Shown: piece by piece, positions 1 to 11,940 of the stretch
Layout: the number at the start of each line of letters is the position of its first letter
Numbering within the stretch: the stretch's first letter is position 1
DNA from: Hydnum rufescens UP504
Taxonomy: Eukaryota; Basidiomycota; Agaricomycetes; Cantharellales; Hydnaceae
DNA length: 64,000 nucleotides
Assembly (NCBI GenBank): GCA_014904985.1
Contig: MU128936.1
Coordinates: forward strand, 328,200 to 392,199
Direction: 5' to 3'
Notes under the pieces: model-generated
The model's database searches: none
What the model saw: only the letters and a program-made list of their open reading frames with translations
What the model was told of the DNA's origin: nothing
Program-made: the position numbers and the translations under genes

Positions 1-2417
1 TGGGGAATCACTCGTGCAAGTACCTTGCGATTGGCATCCTGTTGCGCCAGCCGAGAAAACGCATCGAGTGCCATATCTATGTGGGGTACTGGAAGTGTCA
101 CATCATGGAATCCTGGATGTAGAGGTTTGACAATGTTCTCGGGGTCGACGAGGGGGGATATTAGCATAGAATATAATCTACGTGATGTGCGTGGGCGATG
201 GATAGATAGGGAGATGTGGGAACCAAGATTCGCAATGATACTAGTCACTTCGTGATGTATCCGCAGCAGATCCACGAGCTCGAAGGCCTTCGATGACGGT
301 CTGAACGTCTCTCCTTCATCTACGACTTCCGATAATCTTGCAATCACATCCAGGACACGTGGATTACGAGAGATAAACCTGGCGTTTTCCGGCAACATTG
401 CAAGATTTCGCAAGAGATTCAATGTGGCCAGAATTACAACTGCCGGCTTTTGCCGTGGCCCCCTCAGTTCCAAGGAGGGCTCACATATGGAAGCCGCATC
501 GTCAATCTGCCTCAACAGTTGAGGACCCGTCCATATTCTGCGTTCCTGAGAGGAGAGATCGTCGTCGTCGTCGTCGTCATCTTCTTCACTTGGGAATGCT
601 TCGTCTTCTATAAGATCGATCATTGTTTCCAGCAGATCTTCGCATCGCTCTAGCTGGAACCCTTTGTTCGAGATAGTCATCGTCGACAACATTGTGAGAG
701 TTGTCAGTGCATATGATATCTCATTGCCCAGGCCAGAGCGCAGGACAGCGTCAAGCCCTCAATGTCTATTGTGCCTATGACCATGAACTACGGGTAAGTT
801 GGGGCCAGTGCGTGACTGTTGATCTTTCCAGCGCACCCAGTTCATCGAAATGTCGGACGACTCTTCGCTCCTGAACTTTGGATAGCTGTTGATCGATGGC
901 GTCCAACCTGCGACCCCCGTAGCTATCCAATGGACGAGACACTGGAACATATTCAATCTTGAACCGCCGATGGCTAGGTGAGGGGAGCGGGTCTTCCGGC
1001 AGAATCGTTTCTCTTGCATCTGTGGGCATAATAGGTGGAGACGAAGGGGGCTTTATTTCTCTGGGTGGCTGGTATACCGTTGCTGCCTCTTCGCCTGATA
1101 TGGTGTGGGTGAGAAACAGTAGCATAATGGCTGAAACCGCTCAGAAGTCCCAGACGCGTACGTTTCTCTGGTAATGATTCAGGGATTTTCCTCCTTATCC
1201 CCCCATCCACGCCATAAGCTTCACCGGGCCCCACAGCCATTCGTGACGGGCCTGGCTGCGCCCCAGGAGGCAAGAAACTGCTCGATCCGTCAGGTACAGC
1301 TTGCTGCGAACGCAATTGTTTCTGGTGCTGTTGCTTTAGGTACCACTCTTCCAACAAACCGAGTACTGCGCCGTAATATTGCTGCAGGATAGAAGCGACT
1401 GGCATTGGATTAGGGTTATTAGGAGCAGAGGTCATTTCGGGAAGGCCGAGTTGGGCTGAAAGTGCTCCCCATTGTTTTGCTTGGGTAATCTGACGCCAGG
1501 GATAAATCAATGTGTGTACACTGACATACGTGCATGACCTTACCTTGGCCGAGCCGCCAAACCGCTGAGCAACAGTCATGAACAGCTCATGCAAATCCAC
1601 GGCTTTCCCTGCCAGACGAACAAAACCTTCCCCAGGAATATCTAACTGCGCGAATCGAGACTTGACTGGATCAAACGAAGGGTTCGGAAGGCCGGTAAGT
1701 GTAGGAGGTAGGGGAAAACCCGTTTGCGCCATAATATCATTCAGCATTTTTAAGAACTGCTGGCGACCGGCATTTGGAGGGCGGGCCAAAGGGTTCACTG
1801 GTGGACCTTGGTGGGATACTAGATTCGGGGGGAGGCCAGAAGAAGTGCCTGGCCGGGAGGAAATGGCGTTGCCGGGTGGTGGTTGTGAGTTCAGAGCCCG
1901 TTTGCGGTTAGCAGGGTTCGCAGCACTTAACGCTGCCATCTGCTTTGCGGCGGTCTCTGGTTCGACGGCGGCCTGTAGCGGACGAAATTGGGCATCATAC
2001 TGGGTAGGATCCTGTACAGAGGGACTCGAGGGGACAGTAAATTGATTAGATACGGGCGGTTGCATCTGTTGCATCTGCTGCTGCTGTTGTTGGTGCTGTC
2101 TTTGTCGAAAGTCTCTCTGGTGTTGAGCTTGGTTTCGAGCTAGCTGCTGCTGCTGGTCACGTCTTCGAATTACACCATTCAACCACAATTCTATGAATGG
2201 TATGACATCGCAACGGGCTCACAGCCATTGTACAATGGTGACTGGGGCGTTCCATCCCTCAAGTTTTGCTGAATTTGCTGCTGCGTTTGTTGTGGCAACT
2301 GAGTCGCAAACAAACTTCAGGAGCGGAACATAACACAAGGGAAAGGCGTAACAGTACTTGTGGGAGCACACTCCTGATCATATTAAGGGCCTGTTCATCC
2401 TGCGGATTGGAGGCCAT
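1..2417 (-). CDS. SWI1: SWI/SNF chromatin-remodelling subunit Swi1 (ARID protein), 3' end outside window
   Basis: ARID-containing, DNA-binding subunit of the nuclear SWI/SNF remodeller. Proposed exons, read on the minus strand: 2417-2358 (starts MASNPQDEQALNMI), 2298-2234, 2162-1544, 1489-1162, 1094-837 and 774-<1. Introns are 54-71 bp with GT..AG ends, and every junction keeps frame. Order of parts: a Gln-rich N-terminus (poly-Q around 2060-2160), then an ARID domain split by the 1490-1543 intron (PLPP, VDLHELF, RFGGSAK / ITQAKQWGALSAQLGLPE, ILQQYY). A linker follows, then the conserved fungal Swi1 C-terminal block (RRFKIEYVPVSRPLDSYGGR, IDIEGLTLSLRSGLGNEISY, then helical armadillo-like sequence with an acidic poly-Asp tract near 557-577). 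The frame is still open at base 1, so the last exon is incomplete. The second exon and the 2163-2233 intron are the least certain parts. Divergent to GRR1. Confidence 0.88.
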
Positions 2418-2441
2418 TGGCGGTTATGTGGATAGCGGGAA
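2418..2441. promoter_or_regulatory. 24-bp gap between divergent SWI1 and GRR1 start codons
   Basis: The proposed SWI1 ATG (minus, base 2417) and the first in-frame GRR1 ATG (plus, 2442) face away from each other with 24 bp between. No room exists for separate promoters, so 5' leaders must overlap the neighbour's first exon or translation starts further in. GRR1 has later in-frame ATGs at 2472 and 2511. No TATA or CCAAT box is obvious. Confidence 0.45.
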
Positions 2442-5307
2442 ATGCCGAGGAAGCAGAGATTGGCAACGAACATGAAGAGACGGACAACACCTTCACCAGT
2501 GCGCTCAATCATGTCTCCTTCCGACGAAGAGGACGATGACGAAAGGTTGGATGATGAGTATGAGCCCGATGTCGACGTCCAGCCCGCGAAACCATGGGCC
2601 CCCGACATATCTGTCAAGTCTACATCTCCTAACAACACCGTGGCCAAGCGGCCGTCCATTGCAAACTTCCTTCCCCACGAAATTCTTGTACACATCTTCA
2701 AGAAGTTGACCTCGAAGGAAGACCAACATGCAACTCTCCTCGTGTCGCGTGCGTGGTGTCAATGCAGCGTCGAGCTCCTCTGGCACAAGCTCTCTGTTTC
2801 CAATCTCGCCTTGCTCCTTCAGATGATGCGTATTATCAGTAGAAAGGACCAGACTTTTGCCTACGCCACGTTTATCCGTAGACTTAATTTTTCGATCCAT
2901 TCATCTGGAATGACGGATGAGATCTTCATTCGAGTGGCACCGTGTGTACGGCTCGAGCGATTGACCCTTGCAGGATGCACCCTTCTTACAGATGCATCCC
3001 TTGCCGTTGTTTTCTCCGCATGTCCCGCCTTGATCGCCGTAGACTTGAATGGGGTCTCCGAAGCAACCGATGCTTCGCTCACTGCTCTCGCCAACACTAC
3101 GACTAGACTTCAAGGCATTAATCTCACCAAGTGCAAGAAAGTTACAGATGTCGGAATCCTTGCTCTTGTCCGCAGCTCACCTCTTTTGCGCCGCATCAAG
3201 TTGCATGGGTTGATCGCATTGACAGATGCATCTGTATGCGCAATCGCGGAGTCGTGTCCGCTCCTGCTGGAAATTGATCTGAGTAATTGTATAAAACTCA
3301 CTGATCTTTCCGTGCGAGAAATCTGGGAGCGGCAAAAGCATCTTCGAGAATTTCAACTTTCGAATGTCCATGCTCTGACCGATGATGCTTTTCCGGCGCC
3401 TCCTCCTTCACCCACTCAGCGACTCCGCCCGAACCTTTTCTCCTCCGCCCCTACTACCGAAGTGCCACCTGAGCGACTTCCCCATTGTTGCTTTCGACAT
3501 CGTTTGATCACCTACGAATTCTGGACATGACGTCTTGTGCCCATCTTACCGATGCTGGGCTGGATGGGATAGTGTCCAACTGCCCAAAATACGTCATATC
3601 GTGTTAGCCAAGTGTTCGGGTCTAACGGACGATTCCCTAGTCAGTATCGGAAAGTTGGGAAAGAATCTTCATTATATCCATTTGGGACATGTATCAAAGT
3701 CCGTTCCACGTCTGTTACCCTCTTTCGTTTCTCTAACATGGATTTATACAGCATCACCGACCGTGGGGTCACTCAGCTCACCCAAGCATGTCCACGCATC
3801 CGGTACATCGACCTGGCGTGCTGTGGTAATCTTACTGATCTGTCCGTCCTCGAGCTTGCCTCTCTCTCAAAGTTGCGGCGTGTGGGGCTTGTTCGTCTAT
3901 CTAACCTGACTGACAATGCGGTATTTGCCCTCGGCGAGAAACACACTGCTTTGGAACGCATCCATCTTAGCTACTGTGATAACATCTCTGTCGCCGCTAT
4001 TCATTTCCTCCTTCAACGGCTTAACAAGCTGACCCATTTGAGTCTCACGGGAATTCCCCAGTTCGGGAGGAGAGATTTGAAGACATTCTGCCGTGTCCCT
4101 CCCAAGGTCAGCCCCTCCATCTTTCTTATTTTGGACGGTGGTGCCTTAAGGACGTAATTTTTTACTATTAGGAATTCAATCCACATCAGCGCCTTGCTTT
4201 TTGCGTATACTCTGGTAAAGGCGTTTCCGAACTACGAAAGTACTTGCATGGCCTCGCCTTGCGTGCAATGGATGTGAATCACGAACACAACCTAGACGAT
4301 GATAACGATACGATCATGATGAGCGGAGAAGTCGAAGAAGCGGACAGCGAAGCCGATGACACCCCGGCGGAGGAATCCATTGTTTGGCCCCCTCCTCTTT
4401 CTGCTGTTCCTCCGACATTGCATGGTCCTCATCCCAATATCCGCGTAGTGGGGATGGTCCCTCATCCTCTCGTCGGCCGCACTCCGCTCCACGAAATCCA
4501 TATCGCGCTGGTAGCTCTGCTTATGTCACCCAGCTCGGCTCGTCAAGCCCTTCGGCCGCATCGCACACGTCGGATGATTCAGGCACTGTGGCGGCGACTT
4601 CCACGGTTCATGGGGATATCGCAAGTCCAGACCGCCCCCATTTCACGGAGACCGGTGCTCCCTTGGATGTTGTGTCGGGGGGTGTAGTTACAGGTCCTAG
4701 TACTGGGAGAGGGAGTCGGCAAACACGATCCACTTCACGACATACTGGAACTGACCACAGGGAACGTTCAAGCACACGACATAATCGGCGGCCGCCTGGC
4801 GGCTCGTCCACCGCTGCACAAGCACATGGCCCGATTATCACTCCATCGAGTCCCTCAGCCCCCCCAGAACTCGAGGGGCAAGCTGGGTCCAATGCTCGGA
4901 TAGTAACATTGATCAGTGGGCGCCGTACCGCCCATGCATCCTCACATCCGTCTCTACCTGGCCTCACCTCACTTGCGCGACAATCCCGTCATAATGGCTC
5001 ACCACGTTCTCCACCCACTGTGCCTGTAAGTGGTACCTCTGTATCCCATGCATTTCGTGACCACGGACGAAATACATCGCGCGGCCACGAATTCTCAAGC
5101 CAAGAGGTCCTTCCCAGAGATATCGATCGTGAACTCGCGGAATCATTAGAGGCTGCATTGGGGAATTCGAGAGATGCCGATAGTCGGGGTCGGGTTCCCC
5201 GAGACCGAGGGGCCGCTGATGGCTCTCGGAGGAGTGGTGCGCTTCGAAACACGGTCACTGCGGCAGAACAATACGCCAATAACATTTTTGGCAGAGGAAA
5301 TGCGTGA
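2442..5307 (+). CDS. GRR1: F-box/leucine-rich-repeat protein Grr1 (SCF substrate receptor), two apparent 1-bp frameshifts
   Basis: Substrate receptor of an SCF ubiquitin ligase. In yeast Grr1 links nutrient and cell-cycle signals to degradation of G1 cyclins and others. Exons proposed: 2442-3698, 3752-4106, 4172-4444 and 4534-5307 (introns of 53, 65 and 89 bp). The acidic N-terminus is followed by an F-box (LPHEILVHIFKKLTSKED, then W and LLWHKL). About ten cysteine-type LRRs follow, with repeated LTD..L and L.GC/L..C signatures, then a long Ser/Pro/Arg-rich tail ending NNIFGRGNA. Inside exon 1 the LRR reading jumps frame twice: near 3473-3502 (C run at 3480-3483, before FDHLRILDMTSC) and at 3586-3589 (A run, before IRHIVLAKC). 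Each is repaired by one added homopolymer base, so a sequencing deletion is likelier than a dead gene. The frame change near 4445 is a normal intron. Confidence 0.87.
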
Positions 5308-5730
5308 AAGCATACGGAGCCTGGTTAGTCTGTCTCTGCCTGTTACAGCTTTTATGTGTGCATTACGGCTTATCACGTTTGCTTAGTTTTAGATTTATTG
5401 TCGCGGTTTATTATAGTCTTTCTGCAATGTACTATCACGGCAATACTCGTAGATCCTTGATTTCTTTTAATTGCGCCCGGACTTTGATAGAACCGCGCGC
5501 TCATGCAGCCTGCCCCCGGTTCGCCTGCCAACACATGTCTAGTCTCTACCGTCTCGTGATTGGTTCAACATTCGTAACTCAGCGTGTGAGCTACTGTAGA
5601 TCTGTGTCGCTTCAGTGGATAAGGCATGACTCAATTGAGAACTGGTGGAATGCCCCTCATGCTCACATGGAAGTCCGATTGCATGAACTAAAGCTACAAA
5701 ACAATGTGTATTTTTGGGACTCATAATTAT
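5308..5730. other. Convergent intergenic spacer
   Basis: 423 bp between the 3' ends of GRR1 and the coiled-coil gene, expected to hold both 3' UTRs. I see no conserved reading frame, repeat or RNA gene here. Confidence 0.5.
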
Positions 5731-8700
5731 TTAGTCGTAGACCGCGAGCAACTCCAGCTCCCTTTCCAGATCGAGAAGCAGCCGCTGCAAGCGATCATAC
5801 ACTTCTTGTCTCTCCATCCTCTTCATCTCAGATAAGTCCACCTTTTCTGGAGCAAGGAATATCTGGCGAGCACGAGCCAACAGGACATGTTGATCGATGA
5901 GTTCTTTGTCATACCGCACAATATCTGAGAACGAACACGATGAGATCAAAACATGCAAATCACCGAAATCATGGTTCTGACACATACTAGCTACTAGGAT
6001 GTCATATTCTTTTTTACTCAGTGCACGTTTAGCAGCGTCATCGAAGCTTTTCGTAGAGTCGTCCGCGATATTGTTGTATTTTCCTAGGTTTTCAGAGTCA
6101 TTTTGAGGGCTGGACTGAGAAGAACGTTCGTTGACATGATGTGGTTCTTCCTTGGGACGGGTAGTGGAAGGACACGAATCTGTATGGCTTCCCAGGTACG
6201 GCTCATGGGGAAGATCCATCGTAAGGGAGCGTTCGTGCCGCTCTACTGGCGGTGCTATAGGAGACGGTGTAGTTGGCGGAAGCGGCGGCAGATCAGGCAG
6301 GTGCGTGCTTGAGAATGAGGAACCCATAGAAAAAGATCGGACGGAAGAGCTCGCGGGAGAGCCGAAATCAACGACCGTCGTCGATCCTGAACCAACAGCA
6401 AGTCGACTAAGAGGACTCTGGGAGGCATTATGCAGTCCAGGGTCCGTGGGACGTGAACTTGAATTATCAACAAGGTCGTGAGCATATTGACGTGAGACAG
6501 AGTTTTGTGGTGTAGGAGTCGAAGAAGAGAACAGGGAAGAAAATTGATTGCTAGCAAAGGCGGGGTTCCCAAAAACATGGTCACGAGAAGAGTCACGCCG
6601 CTGAGACCTTGAGATAGAACGACGAGGCGAATACCGATGCTCGCTCATGAAGTCTTTCAAATCATTAATACGAGGACTCTTGATGAGGTTGCTGTGAAGG
6701 GATTCTTTTCTATCCCGGTTGCACTGCGGGTCGCAGGATAAGGGTTGATACTGGTGTTCTCGTTAGACGTGCGGGTTACGCTATGCATGCGATGCGAGGA
6801 GGGAAGCGAGAGTCCAACTTCATGTGTGAGATAATTTGACTGAGGTCGAACATTGCCAGAAGACATTGCCCTCATGCTGTCAACCTCTTCACTAAGGGGA
6901 TGACTTGAGGAACGGCCTTCTCCGTGTACGACAATGGAGTGGGGACGAGAGGAAGGATTAACAACAGGGGACGGTGATAGGGGAGGTGAACTAGCAAAGC
7001 CAGACCCAGACAGCTCAGACAAGGAAGAACCGCGCAAGGGGTCGGTGATCGGGCGCTTTGGGTACGAGTCGGAACCTTGAGTGGATGTATTCACGGTTGT
7101 GGAAAAATTAGGAGGACGAGAAGGATCGAAACGAGCAATCGGCGAAAACAAGAGGGACGTAGAGGTTTTACTCTTACCATTCATGGTTGTGGAGGCACTG
7201 ACTTGTTGATGGATACGGCTGGAGGACTGAAGCTGGGCTATTGCTTTAATTGTGGGTGACGCATCGATACTGTCCTGAAGTTCGTCGGTTTCATGATCTT
7301 TTGAAGAGCTACTATTGGCTGTGAGGCGGTCGTGAGAGAGCTTTGGACTTCCCCGGGCATATCTGTCTCGTGGAGATATAGGTTTGTTCTGATTTAGATT
7401 ATGGTGGTCGCGATTGATAATAGTGCTTTGTTGAAGGGGACGGCGAGACGCAAGTACTTCCCTAGACAATCCTAGTGTGACTCCAAGGCTCTTGCGGAGA
7501 GAGCTCCTTTCAGGAGAGTAGTTTTGAATGATTTTGTGGTCTGTCCGAGAGGACGGTGGGATAGAGACTATAGGGCGGAAGTCATTGAGCGGATCACGGC
7601 TAGGAGATAGCGTGGGCATTCTATATATCGAACCAATTCTATGGTGTGAACTAGAACGATGGATCTGACGGGGCCCGGGGTCATTCTTGAGTGGTGGCAT
7701 ATGATTTTCTGACAAGGGCGAAACAGTAGCAATAGGCAAGGGTTCTGTCCGAACAATTTCTGGTCCTAGTCGGGTTGTTATGGGGAGAGGATTGGTAACC
7801 TGGTCAGGGTGAGCACCACGGTTCGTGTCAGAGATATGTTCGTTTTGGGATGGGCCTGAATCCCGTATAGAGGGCCGAATAGATTGATGCCCCGGACGGG
7901 TTGAGGCACGAGAAGCGTCTATAGTATATGTGTTGGAGTAGAAGCGGTGCTCGCTGGATGGAATGACTGGTGAATATGAAGATGTTTTGAAACCAGGTGA
8001 TTGAGACCAAGTTCGGTCTGATACAGATGTGTCCTTCGTATTTTCGGTCGGGGACGGAGTGAATGAGGGGATCGGGAGTCTCTTAAGTGGATTAGGATTT
8101 GTTCTAATCCTGGGGACCTGGGCATACTCCTGAGAGGTGGAAGCGACTTCAAGACTTCGACTGGCGCGGAGGCTGCGAGTGGGGCTTCCCTCTGAAGAGA
8201 TATTAGCAGTCTGTAGAAGGGAAGGAAGTGGAGGAGGTATAAGAGAAGAGGCCGACACAGATGTAGTTATTCCACGATGAAGAGGCTGACGGGCTTTAGC
8301 AGGGGTGTCGATCGCTTGACGGGAGCCAAAATCTCGGTGCCGTGGAGAAAGGTCGTGTTCGCTTGAGACGCTTGGCGCCATGGCTGAAGAAGCAGACGTC
8401 GTGGACGAGAAGCGAGAAGATAATTGAGGGACTGAAAGATACGAAGACGATGAATCTTGGCGTGAATTCGAAGGTTTGAGCAGAGCATTGGCGATCTGAT
8501 TTGACTACGGTTATAAAATTAGGAAAAGAGTATACTTGGAGTTATTGGGGTAGAATGTAAGGGCGAACCCTTAGATCAGCTAACATCAGGGCCCTTTCTT
8601 CCTGACGTGCCCGCTCAATGCTCCGTAAATTGCGAAATTCCACTTCCTCTAATCGCTTTTGCAAGCGCAGGATTTGCCGTTCGAGAGTTCCCTTCTCGCG

Positions 8701-9293
8701 CTTAAGACTATCAACCTATCCGCATAAAATTTCAGCATACCAGCCCGATAAGGAGCCCCAAATTAATAACTTCAAGGTTCAGATACTTGAGGTCCAATTG
8801 GGACTGTCGATGTTTGTCAAGCAGGTGATTAAACTAACCAAAAACCGTTCAGTCCAACGAAAAGGATCGTAAATTATACCGAGGTGTGAGTTCAAACACG
8901 AGAACCGGGGCTCACATCGTTCGAAAGTTCGTGGTGCATTCCATCTGAATGGTCATGGACCTAAGAATCCGGAGTAAGAATGCATAGGAAAAGCATAGGG
9001 GAGAAAATGTAAACCCTAATGACTGTGCGCAAGGGAGATTCTGCTATAGACGACCTGTAGCTCGCTCTGGACGCGTAATATCTTGTCTCAGGGGACGCGC
9101 TCGCTCGGGAATTGGGTGAATCAACGGTGAGATCAGAGGTCAAAGAAGGAAAGGATGGTAGGGATGGGTAGTCCCTATCATTTTTCAGGGTTTCCATGAC
9201 GTGAAGCGGTGGCAAAGCGCCAGAGGTCGTCGTCGGTCGTTGGGAGAGGAGCGGGATGTTCCGCTCACGTGCGTTGGTCAAGTCAATTCTCAT
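5731..9293 (-). CDS. Unrecognised coiled-coil, Ser/Pro-rich protein (~1,080 aa)
   Basis: I do not recognise the family. Six exons fit on the minus strand: 9293-9015, 8960-8916, 8833-8771, 8715-8569, 8495-6780 and 6723-5731. Introns of 54, 82, 55, 73 and 56 bp have GT..AG ends and all fall between codons. The small exons join into one amphipathic coil (HHELSND, LLDKHRQSQLDLKYLNLE, LKREKGTLERQILRLQKRLEE, EFRNLRSIERARQEERALML), which is good evidence that the joins are right. Then come about 800 residues of low-complexity Ser/Pro/Arg/Thr sequence and a helical C-terminus (KRALSKKEYDILVASM, DLSEMKRMERQEVYDRLQRL, LERELELLAVYD). No membrane segment or signal peptide is visible. The composition suggests a cytoskeletal, septal or polarity scaffold, but that is inference only. 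The 56-bp intron at 6724-6779 (with a CTAAC branch site) explains an apparent frame change there. Confidence 0.7.
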
Positions 9294-9294
9294 G
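9291..9294. promoter_or_regulatory. CATG carrying opposed start codons
   Basis: The palindrome CATG contains an ATG on the plus strand (9292, ALG8 frame, MSSTTSPL) and an ATG on the minus strand (9293, coiled-coil gene, MRIDLTNA). An alternative ALG8 ATG at 9256 would overlap the other coding region by 38 bp. The two genes therefore have no conventional promoter between their start codons. Confidence 0.5.
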
Positions 9295-11819
9295 TCGAGC
9301 ACTACAAGTCCTTTGCGTGTCGAACGACGGGGAAGCTCGCTTAATCCAGCATTTCCAACTAAATCTACCTTTCGGTCTGTCGATGGCTCTTCATCTCTCC
9401 CACGCCCCGACAGCTGGCTGTCCCCCGGCGAACGTGACGCACTCGTTCTGTCGACCTTTATAAAGGTCCTGCTTTTCCCCGCATAGTGAGGATCGGCACA
9501 ACCGAACTTTTCTCAATATGTGTTGTCTAATGAGGTATTGAAGTCGCTCAACGGATTTTGAAGTACACCGGAACTGGCTGGCAATCACGTATAGTCTTCC
9601 GATGTCCAAATGGTACTTTGATGTGTGTTTGCTCATTTTCCGCACTCCAAATGAAATCTCATTATTTTCTTGAATGTCTGCTAGACCACCTCCCAGTGGA
9701 GTGGGTGTCTGACCCAAGGTGGCTGCAGTGAATACGCGCACTGATGCTCTTTCCCCCAAGCCCTGGACTATCCTCCCTTCTTTGCGTATTTCGAATTCCT
9801 ACTTTCGCTTCCTGCCCGAATAATAGACCGCCGGATAGTGCAGCTCTCTAACCTAAATTACGATTCAATGAGTGTAGTTGTTTATCAGCGGAGCACAGTC
9901 ATTTTGACTGAGCTCGTCCTAGGGGCTGCTCTCTTACGGTAGGCTGAATCCCTGCGAGTGATTCACTTCTCAGTGCTTTGTTGTTTTCGATAGGTTTGTC
10001 CGTGGGAGTGTCGATCAGTCCACTGCCCGAGTTATCGCTGTATCTCTATTTCTCCATCCTGGTTTCTTGATTGTGGATCACATCCACTTCCAATACAACG
10101 GATTCATGTTCGGTATCCTCTTGTGGTCGGTCCTAATGGCACGAGAAGTCCGTTAGGTGTAAACGAATCCAATGTTCATCACTGACCTGGTCCTTAGGGA
10201 CGGCACCTTGCGAGTGGTGTCCTATTTGCCATACTTCTCAATTTCAAGCATATTTACGTGTACTTGGCAGTACGTGCCCTCTCTTTGCGGTCTTCACCTC
10301 CATGCGCTCATAAGCTCTCTACATATATTATTAGCCTGCGTATTTCGTGTATTTATTGCGTGTTTTCTGCCTCTCGTCCACTGGTGCGTTCCTCCCGGCC
10401 CACTTCATCTCTCTCGCAAACTCCGTCGTAGCGGTGTTTGTCACGTCGTTTGGACCATTTATTCTCATGAAGAACGACACTGGGCATATTGGACAGATCT
10501 TCAGGCGTCTCTTCCCCTTTACGAGGGGTTTGAACCATGCGTATTGGGCGCCGAATTTCTGGGCACTTGTCACGGCACTTGATAGAGTGTTGTTAAAATG
10601 CACGTATCGTCCTTCCTTGATTAGTCCGCTCCACATTAATGTCTGGGATTGTGTTAGACGTCCGTTGGAAAGGACTGAAAGTAGAACTGCGTGTAGAGGG
10701 TGTGGTGTCCACCTCACGGGGACTAGTGGGAGATACTGTATTTGCTGTGCTACCCAACATTGAGCCTGTGCACACCTTTGTCCTCACTCTATTGTGCCAA
10801 GGAGTGCGTCATCTCTTCTTTATTTCATCCGTGTCCGCTCAGCTTGGACTATCGGATTGATATTCTCTATTTGCCTGCGCCTTCCTGCAAAAAAAGGTCT
10901 TCCTAGCAAAACTTTGGACGACTCCGACCTACAAAAGTTTCCTGGCTGCACTGACCCTGTGCGGGTGGTCATCGTTCATGTTTGGGTGGCATGTTCATGA
11001 GAAGGCAATATTACTTGTGCTGGTACCTCTCAGGTGCGTTACTATTTCTATTGCTCCTTCCTATGTAATGTGGCTCGTCGGATTCGAGGCTGAATCGACT
11101 TTATCAAATAGTCTTGTGGCCGCCGAAAGTAGTGCACATATGAGAACTTTTATGATCGCGAGCGTGGCAGGAATATTCTCTCTCTTTCCGCTCTTATTCA
11201 CTCCTTCAGGTAGGTCATGTCTCGCTCCAGACTCTCAAATTCCTCCCCTAAAATCCAAATCCCCCATATCACACAGAATCAATCGCCAAAGTGCTGTATT
11301 CGTTGATCTGGGGTTCGGTCGTGTTTGTTCTCATTAGTAAACGCGTTTACGAGTACGTTGCATATTCCTTTATCGGTTTCGGAGATATTCCATCAATGCG
11401 ACTTCTCTAGATTTCCCGAAGGACTGCTAGCAGCTGTTCTCGATCGAGTTGAAAAAGCATACCTGATGGGCTTTACACTGTTGCAACTGTTCGTCTCTTT
11501 ATACCCGACCATTGGCTCGCGCAGTTCTCCACGAGAGACGTTGGTGAGCGTGGCACCGCAATTTCTCGGAATGGGGTCAGGGGCATGCTCAGTTCCTTTC
11601 GGGATATTCACGCAACCTGAATTGGACATGCTCGGAGATTGTACTCCACCATCACCACCCTCGCCACCTTCGTCTTCCGTGGAAACCAGGAAGGGAGGGG
11701 AAATGGAATTCCTGCCATTGATGGTAACAAGCGTATACTGCGCAGTGGGGCTGGTGTGGGCGTTCCTTAGGCTGTCGTACTTGTATCTTTCCCATTCTCG
11801 TAAGCCTCTTGTAGCTTAG
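9292..11819 (+). CDS. ALG8: Dolichyl-P-Glc:Glc1Man9GlcNAc2-PP-dolichol alpha-1,3-glucosyltransferase (Alg8)
   Basis: Multi-spanning ER membrane enzyme that adds the second glucose to the lipid-linked N-glycan precursor (GT57 family, with Alg6). Twelve exons: 9292-9485, 9544-9622, 9685-9700, 9761-9938, 9994-10147, 10198-10269, 10335-10608, 10658-10803, 10897-11033, 11112-11209, 11277-11352 and 11411-11819. Introns of 49-93 bp have GT..AG ends, and every junction restores an Alg8 signature. Signatures in order: [170 protein letters not shown] and [17 protein letters not shown]. The intron at 10804-10896 is the least certain. The extra 60 residues before the first membrane helix are low-complexity, and the start could be 9256. 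Confidence 0.93.
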
Positions 11820-11940
11820 ATAATCCACACTAGATGATGTCATCTTGGAGATCCCATATAAGGCGAGAACACGGGACTCGAGCCGCCTCACAACCACTTC
11901 CACCTCAACTTTTATCTCACTATCAATACCACCCCTTACA

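Noticed and set aside
545..580. Trinucleotide tract
   Set aside because: GTC/GAC repeats encode the acidic poly-Asp tract of Swi1 and are common in coding DNA.
2188..2232. Short 32-bp intron GTGAGC..CATAG in SWI1
   Set aside because: Too short for fungal splicing. A 71-bp intron 2163-2233 keeps the Gln-rich frame.
4384..4540. Third frameshift in GRR1
   Set aside because: An 89-bp GT..AG intron (4445-4533) with a pyrimidine-rich 3' end restores the Ser-rich tail frame.
6657..6780. Frameshift in the coiled-coil gene
   Set aside because: A 56-bp intron (6724-6779) with GTAACC donor, CTAAC branch and CAG acceptor explains the change.
9391..9759. 122-codon minus frame ([16 protein letters not shown]...)
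   Set aside because: It is antisense to ALG8 exons 1-3, which carry diagnostic motifs, and has no family signal of its own.
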